This document shows, piece by piece, positions 38,273-47,632 of a stretch of DNA of 64,000 bases. Numbering within the stretch: the first letter of the stretch is position 1; each line of letters opens with the position of its first letter. The notes beneath the pieces were generated by a model. That model made no database searches. It was not told the DNA's origin and was given only the letters and a program-made list of their open reading frames with translations. Source of the DNA: Lachnospiraceae bacterium 28-4 (lineage in GTDB: Bacteria > Bacillota > Clostridia > Lachnospirales > Lachnospiraceae); assembly GCA_000403275.2 (NCBI GenBank), contig KE159598.1, positions 758,559 through 822,558 on the forward strand, written 5' to 3'. The translations under genes and the position numbers were made by a program.

Positions 38273-39662
38273 AAAAACAGTAAGAAAAACAGGAATTATT
38301 ATTGCCGGCATTCTTTTCCTGCTGGCAGTATCCTATATAGGATTGGCGGAATATTATAAAAACGGGTTCAGTTATGGCACATGGATCAACGGCGTCTACT
38401 GCACTGGAAAGACTGTGGAGGAAGTAAACGAAGAATTATTAAAATCCTGTGCTTACGAAGGGCTTACTATTTATGACGCGAAGGGGGAATCTTTTTTGGT
38501 GGAGGCGGAGGACATTGGCTTTACCTTTGATTTTAAAGAAGCGCTCCGCCTGCATTTAAGCATACAGCATCCTTACCTGTGGGGATACCGCTTATTTACA
38601 TCCGGGGAAAAAAAACTGGTGCCGGATATTTCTTTTGATGAGGAACGCCTGTGGGAGATTTTGGAGTCAAGTCCCCCTTTTTTGGAAAAGAAAGCGGAAG
38701 AGAGGCAGGTATGGATCGTAAGAACCGATGAGGGATACGTATTGGTGGACGAAAGGAAAGGCGTTCTGAATGAAGAAAAGGCGAAGAAAGCGGTCAGAAG
38801 GAGTCTGCTCGCCATAGAAACGGAACTGGATCTGGAAGAGAACGGCTGCTATGAGGATATTCCTTATACGGAGGATATGAAGAAGACGCTTGCCGTATGG
38901 GAGAAGGTCAGGGAGTTTCAGGACTGCCGCCTTACGTATTGCTTTGGAGAAGAAAAGGTTCCTGTTGATGCTTCCATCGTCTGCGACTGGATGGCAGTGG
39001 AGGAGAACGGAGAGTTCCGTTACAGCGAAACGGGAAAAATAGAGGCGGATGAGAAAAAAATAGAAGCGTTTGTGGACAGACTTGCGGACGAATATGATAC
39101 CGTCGGCGGAACCAGGTATTTTCAAGCTACGCGCGGAGAAAACGTAAAAGTGGAAGGCGGTATTTACGGCAACCGGATCGACCGGAAGGCGGAAAAAGAA
39201 TATTTGAAACAGGCTTTTGCGGAGCAGAGGGAAGAAATGCATGTTCCGAGCTACATCCAGGAAGGAAGGCAGCAGGGAAAGAACGACATTGGAGACACCT
39301 ATATCGAAGTGGATATGGGAGAACAGATGATGTATTATTACCGGAACGGAAAGCTGGAGCTGGAGACGCCTATCGTTACCGGTAATACCGGAAGGAGATG
39401 GGGAACGCCGGAAGGTGTGAATTACGTATACGCAAAGGGCAGAAACCGGATACTGCGGGGACCCGGATATGAATCCCCGGTCAACTTCTGGATGCCGGTA
39501 AAAGGGAATATCGGCATTCACGATGCCGCATGGCGGAGCGAATTCGGCGGTGAGATTTATAAGAGCGCAGGTTCCCATGGCTGTATCAACACGCCTTATG
39601 ATGCCATGAGCGATCTGTATGAAATGGTGGAGATCGGAACGCCGGTAGTCATGTTTTACTGA
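38265..39662 (+). CDS. L,D-transpeptidase (YkuD) with N-terminal membrane anchor
   Basis: Cell-wall enzyme forming 3-3 peptide crosslinks (465 aa). A membrane helix covers about residues 9-30, followed by repeated PG-binding-4-like regions with the typical INGVYCTGKTVEEVNEEL. The C-terminal YkuD domain starts YIEVDMGEQMMYYYRNGKL and has the catalytic motif IGIHDAAW plus SHGCINTP (Cys about residue 440). It acts outside the membrane. It overlaps ilvB by 8 nt, so it is translationally coupled to an amino acid gene, which is functionally unexpected. Confidence 0.92.
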   Translation: MNKKTVRKTGIIIAGILFLLAVSYIGLAEYYKNGFSYGTWINGVYCTGKTVEEVNEELLKSCAYEGLTIYDAKGESFLVEAEDIGFTFDFKEALRLHLSIQHPYLWGYRLFTSGEKKLVPDISFDEERLWEILESSPPFLEKKAEERQVWIVRTDEGYVLVDERKGVLNEEKAKKAVRRSLLAIETELDLEENGCYEDIPYTEDMKKTLAVWEKVREFQDCRLTYCFGEEKVPVDASIVCDWMAVEENGEFRYSETGKIEADEKKIEAFVDRLADEYDTVGGTRYFQATRGENVKVEGGIYGNRIDRKAEKEYLKQAFAEQREEMHVPSYIQEGRQQGKNDIGDTYIEVDMGEQMMYYYRNGKLELETPIVTGNTGRRWGTPEGVNYVYAKGRNRILRGPGYESPVNFWMPVKGNIGIHDAAWRSEFGGEIYKSAGSHGCINTPYDAMSDLYEMVEIGTPVVMFY

Positions 39663-39672
39663 TGTTTGCCGG

Positions 39673-39701
39673 TTGACGGATAGATGCAATAAATGTAAAA
39701 T
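39673..39701 (+). promoter_or_regulatory. Probable promoter of serC
   Basis: TTGACG (39673-39678), 17-nt spacer, TAAAAT (39696-39701), 42 nt before the serC start. Confidence 0.6.
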
Positions 39702-39742
39702 AAAATATTGTTATGAAAGCATAGGCAGAGGAGGAGAGAAAA

Positions 39743-40825
39743 TTGTCCAGAGTGTATAATTTTTCAGCAGGACCAGCGGTTCTGCCGGAAGAAGTTCTGA
39801 AAGAAGCGGCGGACGAAATGATGGATTATAAAGGAACGGGCATGTCCGTGATGGAGATGAGCCACCGTTCCAAGGCATATGACAAGATCATAAAGGATGC
39901 GGAAGCCGATTTAAGAGAGTTAATGGATATCCCGGATAATTATAAGGTATTATTTCTGCAGGGAGGGGCAAGCCAGCAGTTCGCCATGATACCGATGAAC
40001 CTGATGAAAAAGAAAAAGGCGGCCTACATAGTGACGGGACAGTGGGCGAAGAAGGCATATCAGGAAGCAAAACTGTATGGCGAGGCCATAGAGGCGGCGT
40101 CTTCCGCGGATCAGACTTTTTCTTATATTCCGGATTGTTCCGACCTGGATATTCCGGAAGATGCGGATTATGTTTATATATGTGAAAATAATACGATTTA
40201 TGGCACGAAGTTCAAGACTCTGCCCAATACAAAAGGCCACACCCTTGTGGCGGACGTATCCTCCTGCTTTTTATCGGAGCCGGTGGATGTGAGCAAGTAC
40301 GGGGTGATCTACGGCGGCGTCCAGAAAAATATCGGGCCGGCCGGAGTGGTGATCGTGATTATAAGGGAAGATCTGATCACGGAAGATGTTCTTCCCGGGA
40401 CGCCCACTATGTTAAGATATAAAACGCATGCGGATGCGGATTCCCTATATAATACGCCTCCCGCATATGGCATTTATATTTGCGGCAAGGTATTTCAGTG
40501 GCTGAAGAAACAGGGCGGTCTTGCGGCAATGAAAGAATATAATGAGAAGAAGGCAAAAATTTTGTATGATTTCCTGGACGGGAGCAAATTGTTCCGTGGG
40601 ACGGTAAGGAAAGAGGATCGTTCCCTGATGAATGTCCCGTTTGTTACGGGCAGCGAAGAACTGGACGCAAAGTTTGTAAAAGAGGCGAAAGAAGCGGGCT
40701 TTGAGAATTTAAAAGGACATCGAAGCGTAGGGGGCATGCGCGCCAGCATATACAATGCGATGCCGATAGAGGGCGTGGAAAAACTGGTGGAGTTTATGAG
40801 GAAATTTGAGGCTGATAACGTATAG
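39743..40825 (+). CDS. serC: Phosphoserine aminotransferase
   Basis: PLP enzyme converting 3-phosphohydroxypyruvate to phosphoserine (360 aa). N-terminal YNFSAGPAVLPEEVL, the FLQGGASQQFAMIPMNL phosphate-binding segment and the PLP lysine in YGGVQKNIGPAG are standard. It starts at TTG, supported by GGAGGAGAG upstream and by the family N-terminus. It is 14 nt from serA, forming a serine-synthesis operon. Confidence 0.97.
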   Translation: MSRVYNFSAGPAVLPEEVLKEAADEMMDYKGTGMSVMEMSHRSKAYDKIIKDAEADLRELMDIPDNYKVLFLQGGASQQFAMIPMNLMKKKKAAYIVTGQWAKKAYQEAKLYGEAIEAASSADQTFSYIPDCSDLDIPEDADYVYICENNTIYGTKFKTLPNTKGHTLVADVSSCFLSEPVDVSKYGVIYGGVQKNIGPAGVVIVIIREDLITEDVLPGTPTMLRYKTHADADSLYNTPPAYGIYICGKVFQWLKKQGGLAAMKEYNEKKAKILYDFLDGSKLFRGTVRKEDRSLMNVPFVTGSEELDAKFVKEAKEAGFENLKGHRSVGGMRASIYNAMPIEGVEKLVEFMRKFEADNV

Positions 40826-40839
40826 GCAGGGAGGAAAAA

Positions 40840-42003
40840 ATGTTTCAATATCATTGCTTAAACCCGATTGCGGATGTGGGATTGAATAAATTTACCGCAA
40901 ATTATAAAAAAACGGAAGAGATCGGCGAGGCGGACGGAGTTTTAGTCCGCAGCGCTTCCATGCACGATATGGAACTGCCGGAAAGGCTGCTGGCAGTTGC
41001 CAGGGCGGGGGCAGGAGTGAACAATATTCCGCTGGATCAGTGTGCGGAGAAAGGCATCGTTGTTTTCAATACGCCCGGAGCGAATGCCAACGGGGTAAAG
41101 GAGCTGGTGATCGCCGGAATGCTTCTTGCCTGCCGCGATATTGTGGGCGGCATCAACTGGGTGGAGGCCAACAAGGCCGATGAAAATATTGCAAAAGCGG
41201 CGGAAAAAGAAAAAAAGAATTTTGCGGGGACGGAAGTACAGGATAAGAGGCTGGGCATCATCGGCCTGGGCGCGATCGGCGTAAAGGTAGCGAATGTGGC
41301 GAAACATATGGGGATGGAAGTCTATGGATTTGATCCTTATGTATCCGTTGATGCCGCATGGAATCTGAGCCGCGATGTGAAGCACGTGCTGAATGTGGAA
41401 GAAATCTACGAAAACTGCGATATCATTACGATACATGTTCCGCTTTTGGACAGTACGAGAGGCATGGTGGATAAGGCGGCTATCGATAAGATGAAAAAAG
41501 GCGTGATACTGCTGAACTTTTCCAGAGATTTGCTGATAAAAGAAGAGGATGTGCTGGAAGGCATCCGGGAAGGGAAGATACGGAAATATGTCACCGATTT
41601 TCCAAATCCGGTGACGGCTGGGCAGGAAGGATGCATCGTGATTCCCCATCTGGGCGCATCTACGGAAGAATCCGAGGACAACTGCGCGAAGATGGCGGTA
41701 AAAGAGTTGATGAATTATCTGGAAAACGGAAATATTATCAACAGCGTAAACTATCCGAACTGTGATATGGGAATCTGTTCCCAGGCGGGAAGAATCGCGA
41801 TTTTTCACAGGAATATAGCCAATATGATTACGAAGTTTACGGCTTGCTTTGGCGATGAGGGCATTAACATTACCGATATGACCAACAAATCCAAAGGAGA
41901 AGTAGCGTATACGATGATCGATCTGGAAAGTCCGGCAACGGAGGATATGATTGGAAAACTGCAGTCGATACCGGGAGTATTTCGCGTCAGAGTGGTAAAA
42001 TAA
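40840..42003 (+). CDS. serA: D-3-phosphoglycerate dehydrogenase
   Basis: First step of serine synthesis (387 aa). NAD-binding LGIIGLGAIGVKVANVAKHMGMEVYG, the catalytic Arg in LLNFSRDLLIKEEDVL and the His in VIPHLGASTEESEDN are visible. The C-terminal ~75 residues form an ACT domain (FTACFGDEGINITDMTNKSKGE), likely a regulatory serine site. RBS AGGGAGG. Paired with serC. Confidence 0.95.
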   Translation: MFQYHCLNPIADVGLNKFTANYKKTEEIGEADGVLVRSASMHDMELPERLLAVARAGAGVNNIPLDQCAEKGIVVFNTPGANANGVKELVIAGMLLACRDIVGGINWVEANKADENIAKAAEKEKKNFAGTEVQDKRLGIIGLGAIGVKVANVAKHMGMEVYGFDPYVSVDAAWNLSRDVKHVLNVEEIYENCDIITIHVPLLDSTRGMVDKAAIDKMKKGVILLNFSRDLLIKEEDVLEGIREGKIRKYVTDFPNPVTAGQEGCIVIPHLGASTEESEDNCAKMAVKELMNYLENGNIINSVNYPNCDMGICSQAGRIAIFHRNIANMITKFTACFGDEGINITDMTNKSKGEVAYTMIDLESPATEDMIGKLQSIPGVFRVRVVK

Positions 42004-42055
42004 TGTAACGGATCCGGAATATAAAAAGACGGACTTTCGAATGGGAATGGGATAA

Positions 42056-43372
42056 ATGAAGAATAAAACAGTTGGTTTGCGGATAGGTATTTCTTTATTT
42101 TTATGCGTTTTGCTCGCCGGATGCGGCCCCATGGAGCAGGTCAGAAATGTGGCTCATGCGACGGCGGAAAAGGAAGGCGGAAAAGCGGCAAAAACTTCAG
42201 AAGCGGAGATTCCAGAAACAGAGAAGGAAGCAGAGGATGCGGAAGACGGCACGGATTCCCAGGCTCCTGTATTCGGCATGGAAGACATAGGAAATTACGA
42301 CGGATTCCAATATATGCAGAAAGATGTAGTGACCACTGCCATAGGAGAAGATAAGGGGAACGGAAGAGTAAAGCGCAAGTCAGTGACGCTTTATATTCCT
42401 TATTGGAACGAATCCTGGTATGTCATAAACGGGGAAATGCCCGGAACCGCCTGGGCTCAGGTATTTGGCGTTACTTTTGATTTCAGTATAAATCCTTATC
42501 TGATCACGGAACAGAAGGACGCTTCCCTTGCAGAAATGCTGCAGAAATACATGGATAAAATCTACTATGAGGACGGGGATACCGCATATGAAGGATACGG
42601 GGATCTGGAGATTTCCGATATCCGTAAGATAGGCGGGGATGCGGTCGCCGCAACGGCAAAATATTGTTTTTATGATGATATGGAAGAAAAATATCACGTG
42701 TGCTACAGAACTTCTTATTTGAAAGAACTGGAACCGGATGTGCTGACGCTGCTGGAAGTGGCGATAGACGGCCAGGAATCTACGCTCGAAACGCCGGAGC
42801 TTATCAAAGAACTGGAAACTTTTTATGAAGTAGATCTGGCGTGGGATGTGGAAGAGATGCAGGAAAAACTGGAAAGATATGAGGAAAAGGCGGAAGCAGG
42901 ATTTTCCGGCATCATAGAATTTGAGTTTCCGGAAGGGTGGGAAATAGAGTTTGAAGATGACGAACTCGTTGTTTATGCTCCCGGAGGAAACAGCGACGGC
43001 GCAGGATGCGGCATTGCAGTTGCGCATTTAGAATCCATTGTTTTTGAAGAAGATCTGCCGGACGAAGGAAATGACGAAGAATATCTGGAAATGATAATAA
43101 ACATAATAATCGAAGGGATCGAAGAAGAGGTGGATCATGCAGCCATAAGTTCCCGGGGAGAGACTTGCATCGGGGAGACTGTGGCAGCGGAATTTAGCGT
43201 TGCAGACAGCAATGGAATGGCGGACTGTGAATTATATCTGGGGAGAAAGGGCGATCATACTTACGTTATTGTCGCCATGCAGTATCAATGGCTGGAAATG
43301 GACACTTTTGAAATGGATACCTTCCAGTTGACGGAAGAACTGTTGAAAAACGGAAGAATATTAGAAGAATAG
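42056..43372 (+). CDS. Lipoprotein of unknown function
   Basis: 438-aa acidic protein. Signal segment ISLFLCVLLAGCGP with a lipobox Cys at about residue 23, then a charged linker (residues ~35-65) and a soluble, strongly Glu/Asp-rich domain. No catalytic motif is recognised. It is anchored outside the membrane by inference. It ends at a bidirectional terminator facing the convergent gene. Located 52 nt after serA, it might be co-transcribed but shows no pathway link. Confidence 0.8.
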   Translation: MKNKTVGLRIGISLFLCVLLAGCGPMEQVRNVAHATAEKEGGKAAKTSEAEIPETEKEAEDAEDGTDSQAPVFGMEDIGNYDGFQYMQKDVVTTAIGEDKGNGRVKRKSVTLYIPYWNESWYVINGEMPGTAWAQVFGVTFDFSINPYLITEQKDASLAEMLQKYMDKIYYEDGDTAYEGYGDLEISDIRKIGGDAVAATAKYCFYDDMEEKYHVCYRTSYLKELEPDVLTLLEVAIDGQESTLETPELIKELETFYEVDLAWDVEEMQEKLERYEEKAEAGFSGIIEFEFPEGWEIEFEDDELVVYAPGGNSDGAGCGIAVAHLESIVFEEDLPDEGNDEEYLEMIINIIIEGIEEEVDHAAISSRGETCIGETVAAEFSVADSNGMADCELYLGRKGDHTYVIVAMQYQWLEMDTFEMDTFQLTEELLKNGRILEE

Positions 43373-43400
43373 AAAGGCCAACAAACGCGCTTATTGTAAT

Positions 43401-43439
43401 AAAAAAACTGCTCCGGCATCATCCGAAGCAGTTTTTTTA
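43401..43439. terminator. Bidirectional terminator between convergent genes
   Basis: AAAAAAACTGCT-C-CGG / CCG-A-AGCAGTTTTTTT with a CATCAT loop, T run on both strands. It serves the lipoprotein gene on + and the small gene on -. Confidence 0.88.
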
Positions 43440-43718
43440 TTGGAGGGAATTCGCCATACTGGAGAACCCTCCGTTTCCTTCCTCCATATCCATCTGGAAT
43501 TTTGCTTCCGCTTCCACGCCGGCTTCGCTGGCAAGATCCATATAAAGAATAAAAACATCTTCCAGGGACATGTTTTTTTCCTTTGCGATCTCTTCCATGA
43601 CAGGGCGCAAGGCGTCCAACTGTACGGATACTTGTGTTTTTTGGGGATCGATGTCCTTTAACACTTCTTCCGCATAAGCGCTGATTCTTTCCCAGATTTT
43701 TCTATTTTCGTCAGTCAT
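43437..43718 (-). CDS. Small acidic protein, unknown function
   Basis: 93-aa soluble, helical protein (MTDENRKIWERISAYAEEVL...). No signal peptide or known motif. AAGGAGA precedes the ATG on the minus strand and the terminator follows directly, so it is a real expressed unit. It is transcribed divergently from the DUF1015 gene, with an inverted repeat in the shared upstream region. I do not recognise the family. Confidence 0.75.
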   Translation of the reverse strand: MTDENRKIWERISAYAEEVLKDIDPQKTQVSVQLDALRPVMEEIAKEKNMSLEDVFILYMDLASEAGVEAEAKFQMDMEEGNGGFSSMANSLQ

Positions 43719-43751
43719 AGCACCATCTCCTTATCGGAATTATTGAATGTC

Positions 43752-43772
43752 ATTGTTCGGGGGGTGAACAAT
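43752..43772. promoter_or_regulatory. Inverted repeat in a divergent intergenic region
   Basis: ATTGTTC-GGGGGGT-GAACAAT, perfect 7-bp arms, between the divergent 93-aa gene and the DUF1015 gene. It is a candidate operator for one or both. Confidence 0.45.
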
Positions 43773-43792
43773 AACATTTTATCACTTGATGC

Positions 43793-43821
43793 TTGTGCTG
43801 TATAGGTTAATTTGCTAAAAT
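43793..43821 (+). promoter_or_regulatory. Possible promoter of the DUF1015 gene
   Basis: TTGTGC (43793-43798), 17-nt spacer, TAAAAT (43816-43821), 42 nt before the start. Confidence 0.45.
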
Positions 43822-43863
43822 AATCCTTATAGAAAAGTTACAGGAAAATGTGAGGATATATGT

Positions 43864-45111
43864 ATGGCGGACGTAAAACCTTTTAAGGCAATCCGGCCAA
43901 AGGAGGGACTGGAACAGAGAATAGCCGCCCTTCCCTATGATGTGTACAGCAGGGAGGAGGCGAAGCGGGAAGTGGAAAGGGAGCCATTGTCTTTTCTGCG
44001 GGTCGACAGGGCGGAAACGCAGTTTACGGACGATGTGGACGCTTATGCGGATATGGTATATGAAAAAGCCCGGGACTTGCTTTGGGAAATGGTGACAAAC
44101 GGGGAATTGGTGGAGGAAACAGGGGAATGCTATTATGTATATGAACTGGTGATGGATGGCAGATCACAGACAGGGATAGCGGCCTGTTCTTCCGTGGATG
44201 ATTACTTGCATCAGGTGATCCGGAAACATGAAAATACAAGGGAAGATAAGGAAATCGACAGGATACGACATGTGGATGTCTGCAAGGCGCAGACGGGGCC
44301 TATTTTTCTGGCATACCGTTCTCATCCGGTGATACAGGAAGAGATGGAGAGAACGCGTAAGGATCGGGCGCTCTATGATTTTACGGCTTCCGACGGTATT
44401 ATTCACAGGATATGGAAAATAGAGGAAACCGGAGCGGTAGAGCGGATCAGGAAAGCATTTCAGGAAGTAGGCCGCATTTATATTGCGGACGGGCATCACA
44501 GATGCGCCTCTGCGGTAAAAGTTTCCCTCAAACGCAGGGAGGCGGATCCCGGGAATACGGGAAAGGAAGAATTCAATTACTTTCTTTCGGTTCTGTTTCC
44601 TGACGACCAGCTGATGATCATGGACTATAACCGGGTGGTAAAAGACTTGAACGGATTGGAAAAAGGGGAATTGATACGGCGTATTTCGGAAAGCTTTCTG
44701 GTAGAAAAAGCGGATCAGGGGCCGTACAGACCGGAAGAAAAGGGCTGCTTTGGAATGTATTTGGAAGATGGCTGGTACCGTTTGCGGGTAAAAGAAATGC
44801 CGGAGAAAAAAAAGGAAGAAGAACATCCGGAAAAGTGGCTGGATGTAGCCATTTTGCAGGATAGGCTGCTGGCTCCGGTGCTTGGCATACAGGATCCGAA
44901 AACGGATAAGCGGATTGATTTTGTAGGGGGCATACGGGGGCTGGAGGAGCTGGAACGCCGGGTACATACGGATGCCGCCGTGGCGTTTTCCATGTGTCCT
45001 ACTTCGGTTGCGGAATTGTTTGCCGTTGCGGATGCCGGGCAGTTGATGCCGCCCAAGTCCACCTGGTTTGAACCGAAGTTAAGAAGCGGACTGCTGATCC
45101 ATAGAATATAA
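43864..45111 (+). CDS. DUF1015 family protein
   Basis: 415-aa cytoplasmic protein of the DUF1015 family: N-terminal VKPFKAIRPKEGLEQRIAALPYDVY, SFLRVDRAE, ENTREDKEIDR and the central IADGHHRCASAVK. The DGHHR-x2-A element resembles the motif of ParB-superfamily nucleotide-dependent enzymes such as the archaeal free-serine kinase SerK; this is an inference from motif only. It lies 1.9 kb after serC-serA, and no serB is in the window. A role in serine or phosphoserine metabolism is plausible but unproven. Confidence 0.85.
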   Translation: MADVKPFKAIRPKEGLEQRIAALPYDVYSREEAKREVEREPLSFLRVDRAETQFTDDVDAYADMVYEKARDLLWEMVTNGELVEETGECYYVYELVMDGRSQTGIAACSSVDDYLHQVIRKHENTREDKEIDRIRHVDVCKAQTGPIFLAYRSHPVIQEEMERTRKDRALYDFTASDGIIHRIWKIEETGAVERIRKAFQEVGRIYIADGHHRCASAVKVSLKRREADPGNTGKEEFNYFLSVLFPDDQLMIMDYNRVVKDLNGLEKGELIRRISESFLVEKADQGPYRPEEKGCFGMYLEDGWYRLRVKEMPEKKKEEEHPEKWLDVAILQDRLLAPVLGIQDPKTDKRIDFVGGIRGLEELERRVHTDAAVAFSMCPTSVAELFAVADAGQLMPPKSTWFEPKLRSGLLIHRI

Positions 45112-45133
45112 CGGAATGGAGGAGAAGTAATAT

Positions 45134-47617
45134 ATGAATAACAAATTATATAAATTAATGAACTGGCCGGATATCGAGGAAATTATCTATTCGGAGTCCG
45201 ATAATCCCCATAGGACGCTGGGGGCTCATGTGGTTGGGAATAATACTCTCGTACAGGTGTATCTTCCGGGAGCGAAGGGCGTTATTTTACAGAGTAAGAA
45301 GGATAAAAAGAGTTATGAAATGGAAATGGCGGACGAACAGGGCTTTTTTGCGGTGCTTGTTCCCGGAAAGACTCCGTTTTCCTATGAGTATATTGCGGAA
45401 TACGAAGACGGCAGCCTGAAAAAAGTAAAAGACGCCTATAATTTTTCGCCGCAGATCGATCAAAGCGATATGGATAAGTTTGCTGCAGGGATTCATTATA
45501 CCATATATAATAAGCTGGGAGCGCATCCTATGACGGTGGATGGGGTGAAAGGCGTATATTTTGCAGTGTGGGCGCCCAATGCCCTGCGTGTCAGCGCGGT
45601 AGGGGATTTTAATGACTGGGACGGACGCATCCACCAGATGAGGAAGCTGGGCGATTCGGGGATCTTTGAGATCTTTGTGCCGGATGCGAAAGCAGGACAG
45701 AATTATAAATACGAAGTGAAGGTGAAGGGCGGACTGACTTACCTGAAAGCAGATCCTTATGCTTTCGGGCAGCAGCTTAGGCCGGATACCGCATCCATCA
45801 TAAGAGAAGATGCCGGAAGCAAGGTGAAATGGGAAGATAAAGAGTGGATACAGGGAAGGAAGGAAAGACAGGGAAGCGACAAACCGGTCAGCATTTATGA
45901 ACTGTATCTCGGTTCCTTCCGCCAGGGAGAAGAGGGAAAATACATGAATTACAGGGAGCTTGCCCCCCTTGTGATTGATTATGTAAAAGAAATGGGATAT
46001 ACCCATATCGAACTGATGCCCGTGATGGAACACCCCTTTGACGGTTCCTGGGGATACCAGGTGATCGGCTATTATGCGCCGACGGCAAGATATGGCACGA
46101 ACGAAGACTTTATGTTCTTTATGAACGAAATGCATAAGGCGGGCATCGGCGTTATTCTGGACTGGGTTCCGGCTCACTTTCCAAGGGATACTTACGGACT
46201 GTCCAATTTTGACGGAACATGTCTTTACGAACATCAGGATCCGAGACAGGGAAGCCATCCGCATTGGGGGACTTTGATCTATAATTATGGCAGGCCCCAG
46301 GTCTCCAATTATCTGATTGCCAATGCTTTGTACTGGATCGAGCAATATCATGCGGACGGCATCCGTATCGATGCGGTGGCATCCATGCTTTATCTGGATT
46401 ATGGAAAAAACGACGGGGAATGGGTGGCGAATATTTATGGCGGACATGAAAACCTGGAAGCGGTAGAATTTTTAAAGCATTTGAATTCGATCGTGAAAAG
46501 ACGCGATGAAGGAGTGCTGATGATTGCGGAAGAGTCCACTGCCTGGCCGAAGGTAACGGGAGATGTGGAAGACAATGGCCTTGGCTTCGACATCAAATGG
46601 AACATGGGATGGATGAACGATTTTCTTGGTTATATCGCCTGTGATCCGTACTTCCGGGCGCATCACCACAATGAGCTGACTTTCAGCATGATATATGCTT
46701 ACAGCGAGCAGTTTATGCTCGTATTTTCCCATGATGAAGTGGTTCACGGGAAAGGAACCCTGATCGGGAAGATGCCTGGTGAAATAAAGGATAAATTCGC
46801 CAATTTAAGGTTGACATATGCTTATATGATGATGCATCCGGGGAAAAAGCTGCTGTTTATGGGGCAGGATATCGGGGAGTTTGACGAATGGAATGAGGAA
46901 AGAGAAGTGGAATGGGGACTGACCGCTTATGACAGCCATAAAGGGGTGCAGAATCTCGTAAAGGCGCTGAATAGGCTGTATACATCTTCTCCGGCTTTAT
47001 ATAAATATGACACGTCCTGGGATGGTTTCGAATGGGTGAACTGCATCTCCTCCAACGATTGCATGCTTGTTTTTGTACGCAAGGCGGACAAACCGGAGGA
47101 AACGCTGGTAGTGGTGGCTAATTTTGCCAATGTATGCCGGGAATTCACCATCGGAGTGCCCTATGCCGGAAAATATAAAGAAATATTAAATACGGACGCG
47201 GAGGAATTCGGAGGAGAAGGAAATGTAAATGCGGAAGTGATCTGTTCCGAGGAAGAAGAGTACGACGGCAGGGAAAATTCCATCCGTATGACAAGCGCAC
47301 CGCTTTCGGTAAGTATTTTTGGTTATACTCCTTATACGGAAGAAGAGCAGAAAGAAATCGACAGAAAGAAAAAGGAAAGGGAAAAGAGGGAAAGAGAAGA
47401 GGCCGCGGAAAGAGAACGCCTGGAAAAGATAGAACAACTGGAAAGAGAACGCCTGGAGAAAGAGGCGGAGGTTGAACGCGCTCTGCGCGAAGCGGAAGCG
47501 GCGAAAGAACGTGCGGAACAGATCTTAAAGGAAGTGGAGTTAGTCAGGCTGGAAGAGGAGAAGGTCATAAAGGAACAAAAAACGGCGAAAAAGAAGAAGA
47601 GAAAAAAAGCAGAATAG
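45134..47617 (+). CDS. glgB: 1,4-alpha-glucan branching enzyme with charged C-terminal tail
   Basis: Introduces alpha-1,6 branches in glycogen (827 aa). An N-terminal CBM48 pair precedes the GH13 barrel. Catalytic elements are visible: DWVPAHF, GIRIDAVAS (nucleophile Asp), IAEESTAWP (acid Glu) and FSHDEVVHGKGTL. The enzyme proper ends near residue 735. The last ~90 residues are a Glu/Lys/Arg-rich helix with heptad character, unlike typical GlgB of 630-750 aa. RBS GGAGGAG. No other glg gene is adjacent; mscS follows after 15 nt. Confidence 0.95.
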   Translation: MNNKLYKLMNWPDIEEIIYSESDNPHRTLGAHVVGNNTLVQVYLPGAKGVILQSKKDKKSYEMEMADEQGFFAVLVPGKTPFSYEYIAEYEDGSLKKVKDAYNFSPQIDQSDMDKFAAGIHYTIYNKLGAHPMTVDGVKGVYFAVWAPNALRVSAVGDFNDWDGRIHQMRKLGDSGIFEIFVPDAKAGQNYKYEVKVKGGLTYLKADPYAFGQQLRPDTASIIREDAGSKVKWEDKEWIQGRKERQGSDKPVSIYELYLGSFRQGEEGKYMNYRELAPLVIDYVKEMGYTHIELMPVMEHPFDGSWGYQVIGYYAPTARYGTNEDFMFFMNEMHKAGIGVILDWVPAHFPRDTYGLSNFDGTCLYEHQDPRQGSHPHWGTLIYNYGRPQVSNYLIANALYWIEQYHADGIRIDAVASMLYLDYGKNDGEWVANIYGGHENLEAVEFLKHLNSIVKRRDEGVLMIAEESTAWPKVTGDVEDNGLGFDIKWNMGWMNDFLGYIACDPYFRAHHHNELTFSMIYAYSEQFMLVFSHDEVVHGKGTLIGKMPGEIKDKFANLRLTYAYMMMHPGKKLLFMGQDIGEFDEWNEEREVEWGLTAYDSHKGVQNLVKALNRLYTSSPALYKYDTSWDGFEWVNCISSNDCMLVFVRKADKPEETLVVVANFANVCREFTIGVPYAGKYKEILNTDAEEFGGEGNVNAEVICSEEEEYDGRENSIRMTSAPLSVSIFGYTPYTEEEQKEIDRKKKEREKREREEAAERERLEKIEQLERERLEKEAEVERALREAEAAKERAEQILKEVELVRLEEEKVIKEQKTAKKKKRKKAE

Positions 47618-47632
47618 GAGACTGGCATCGGA

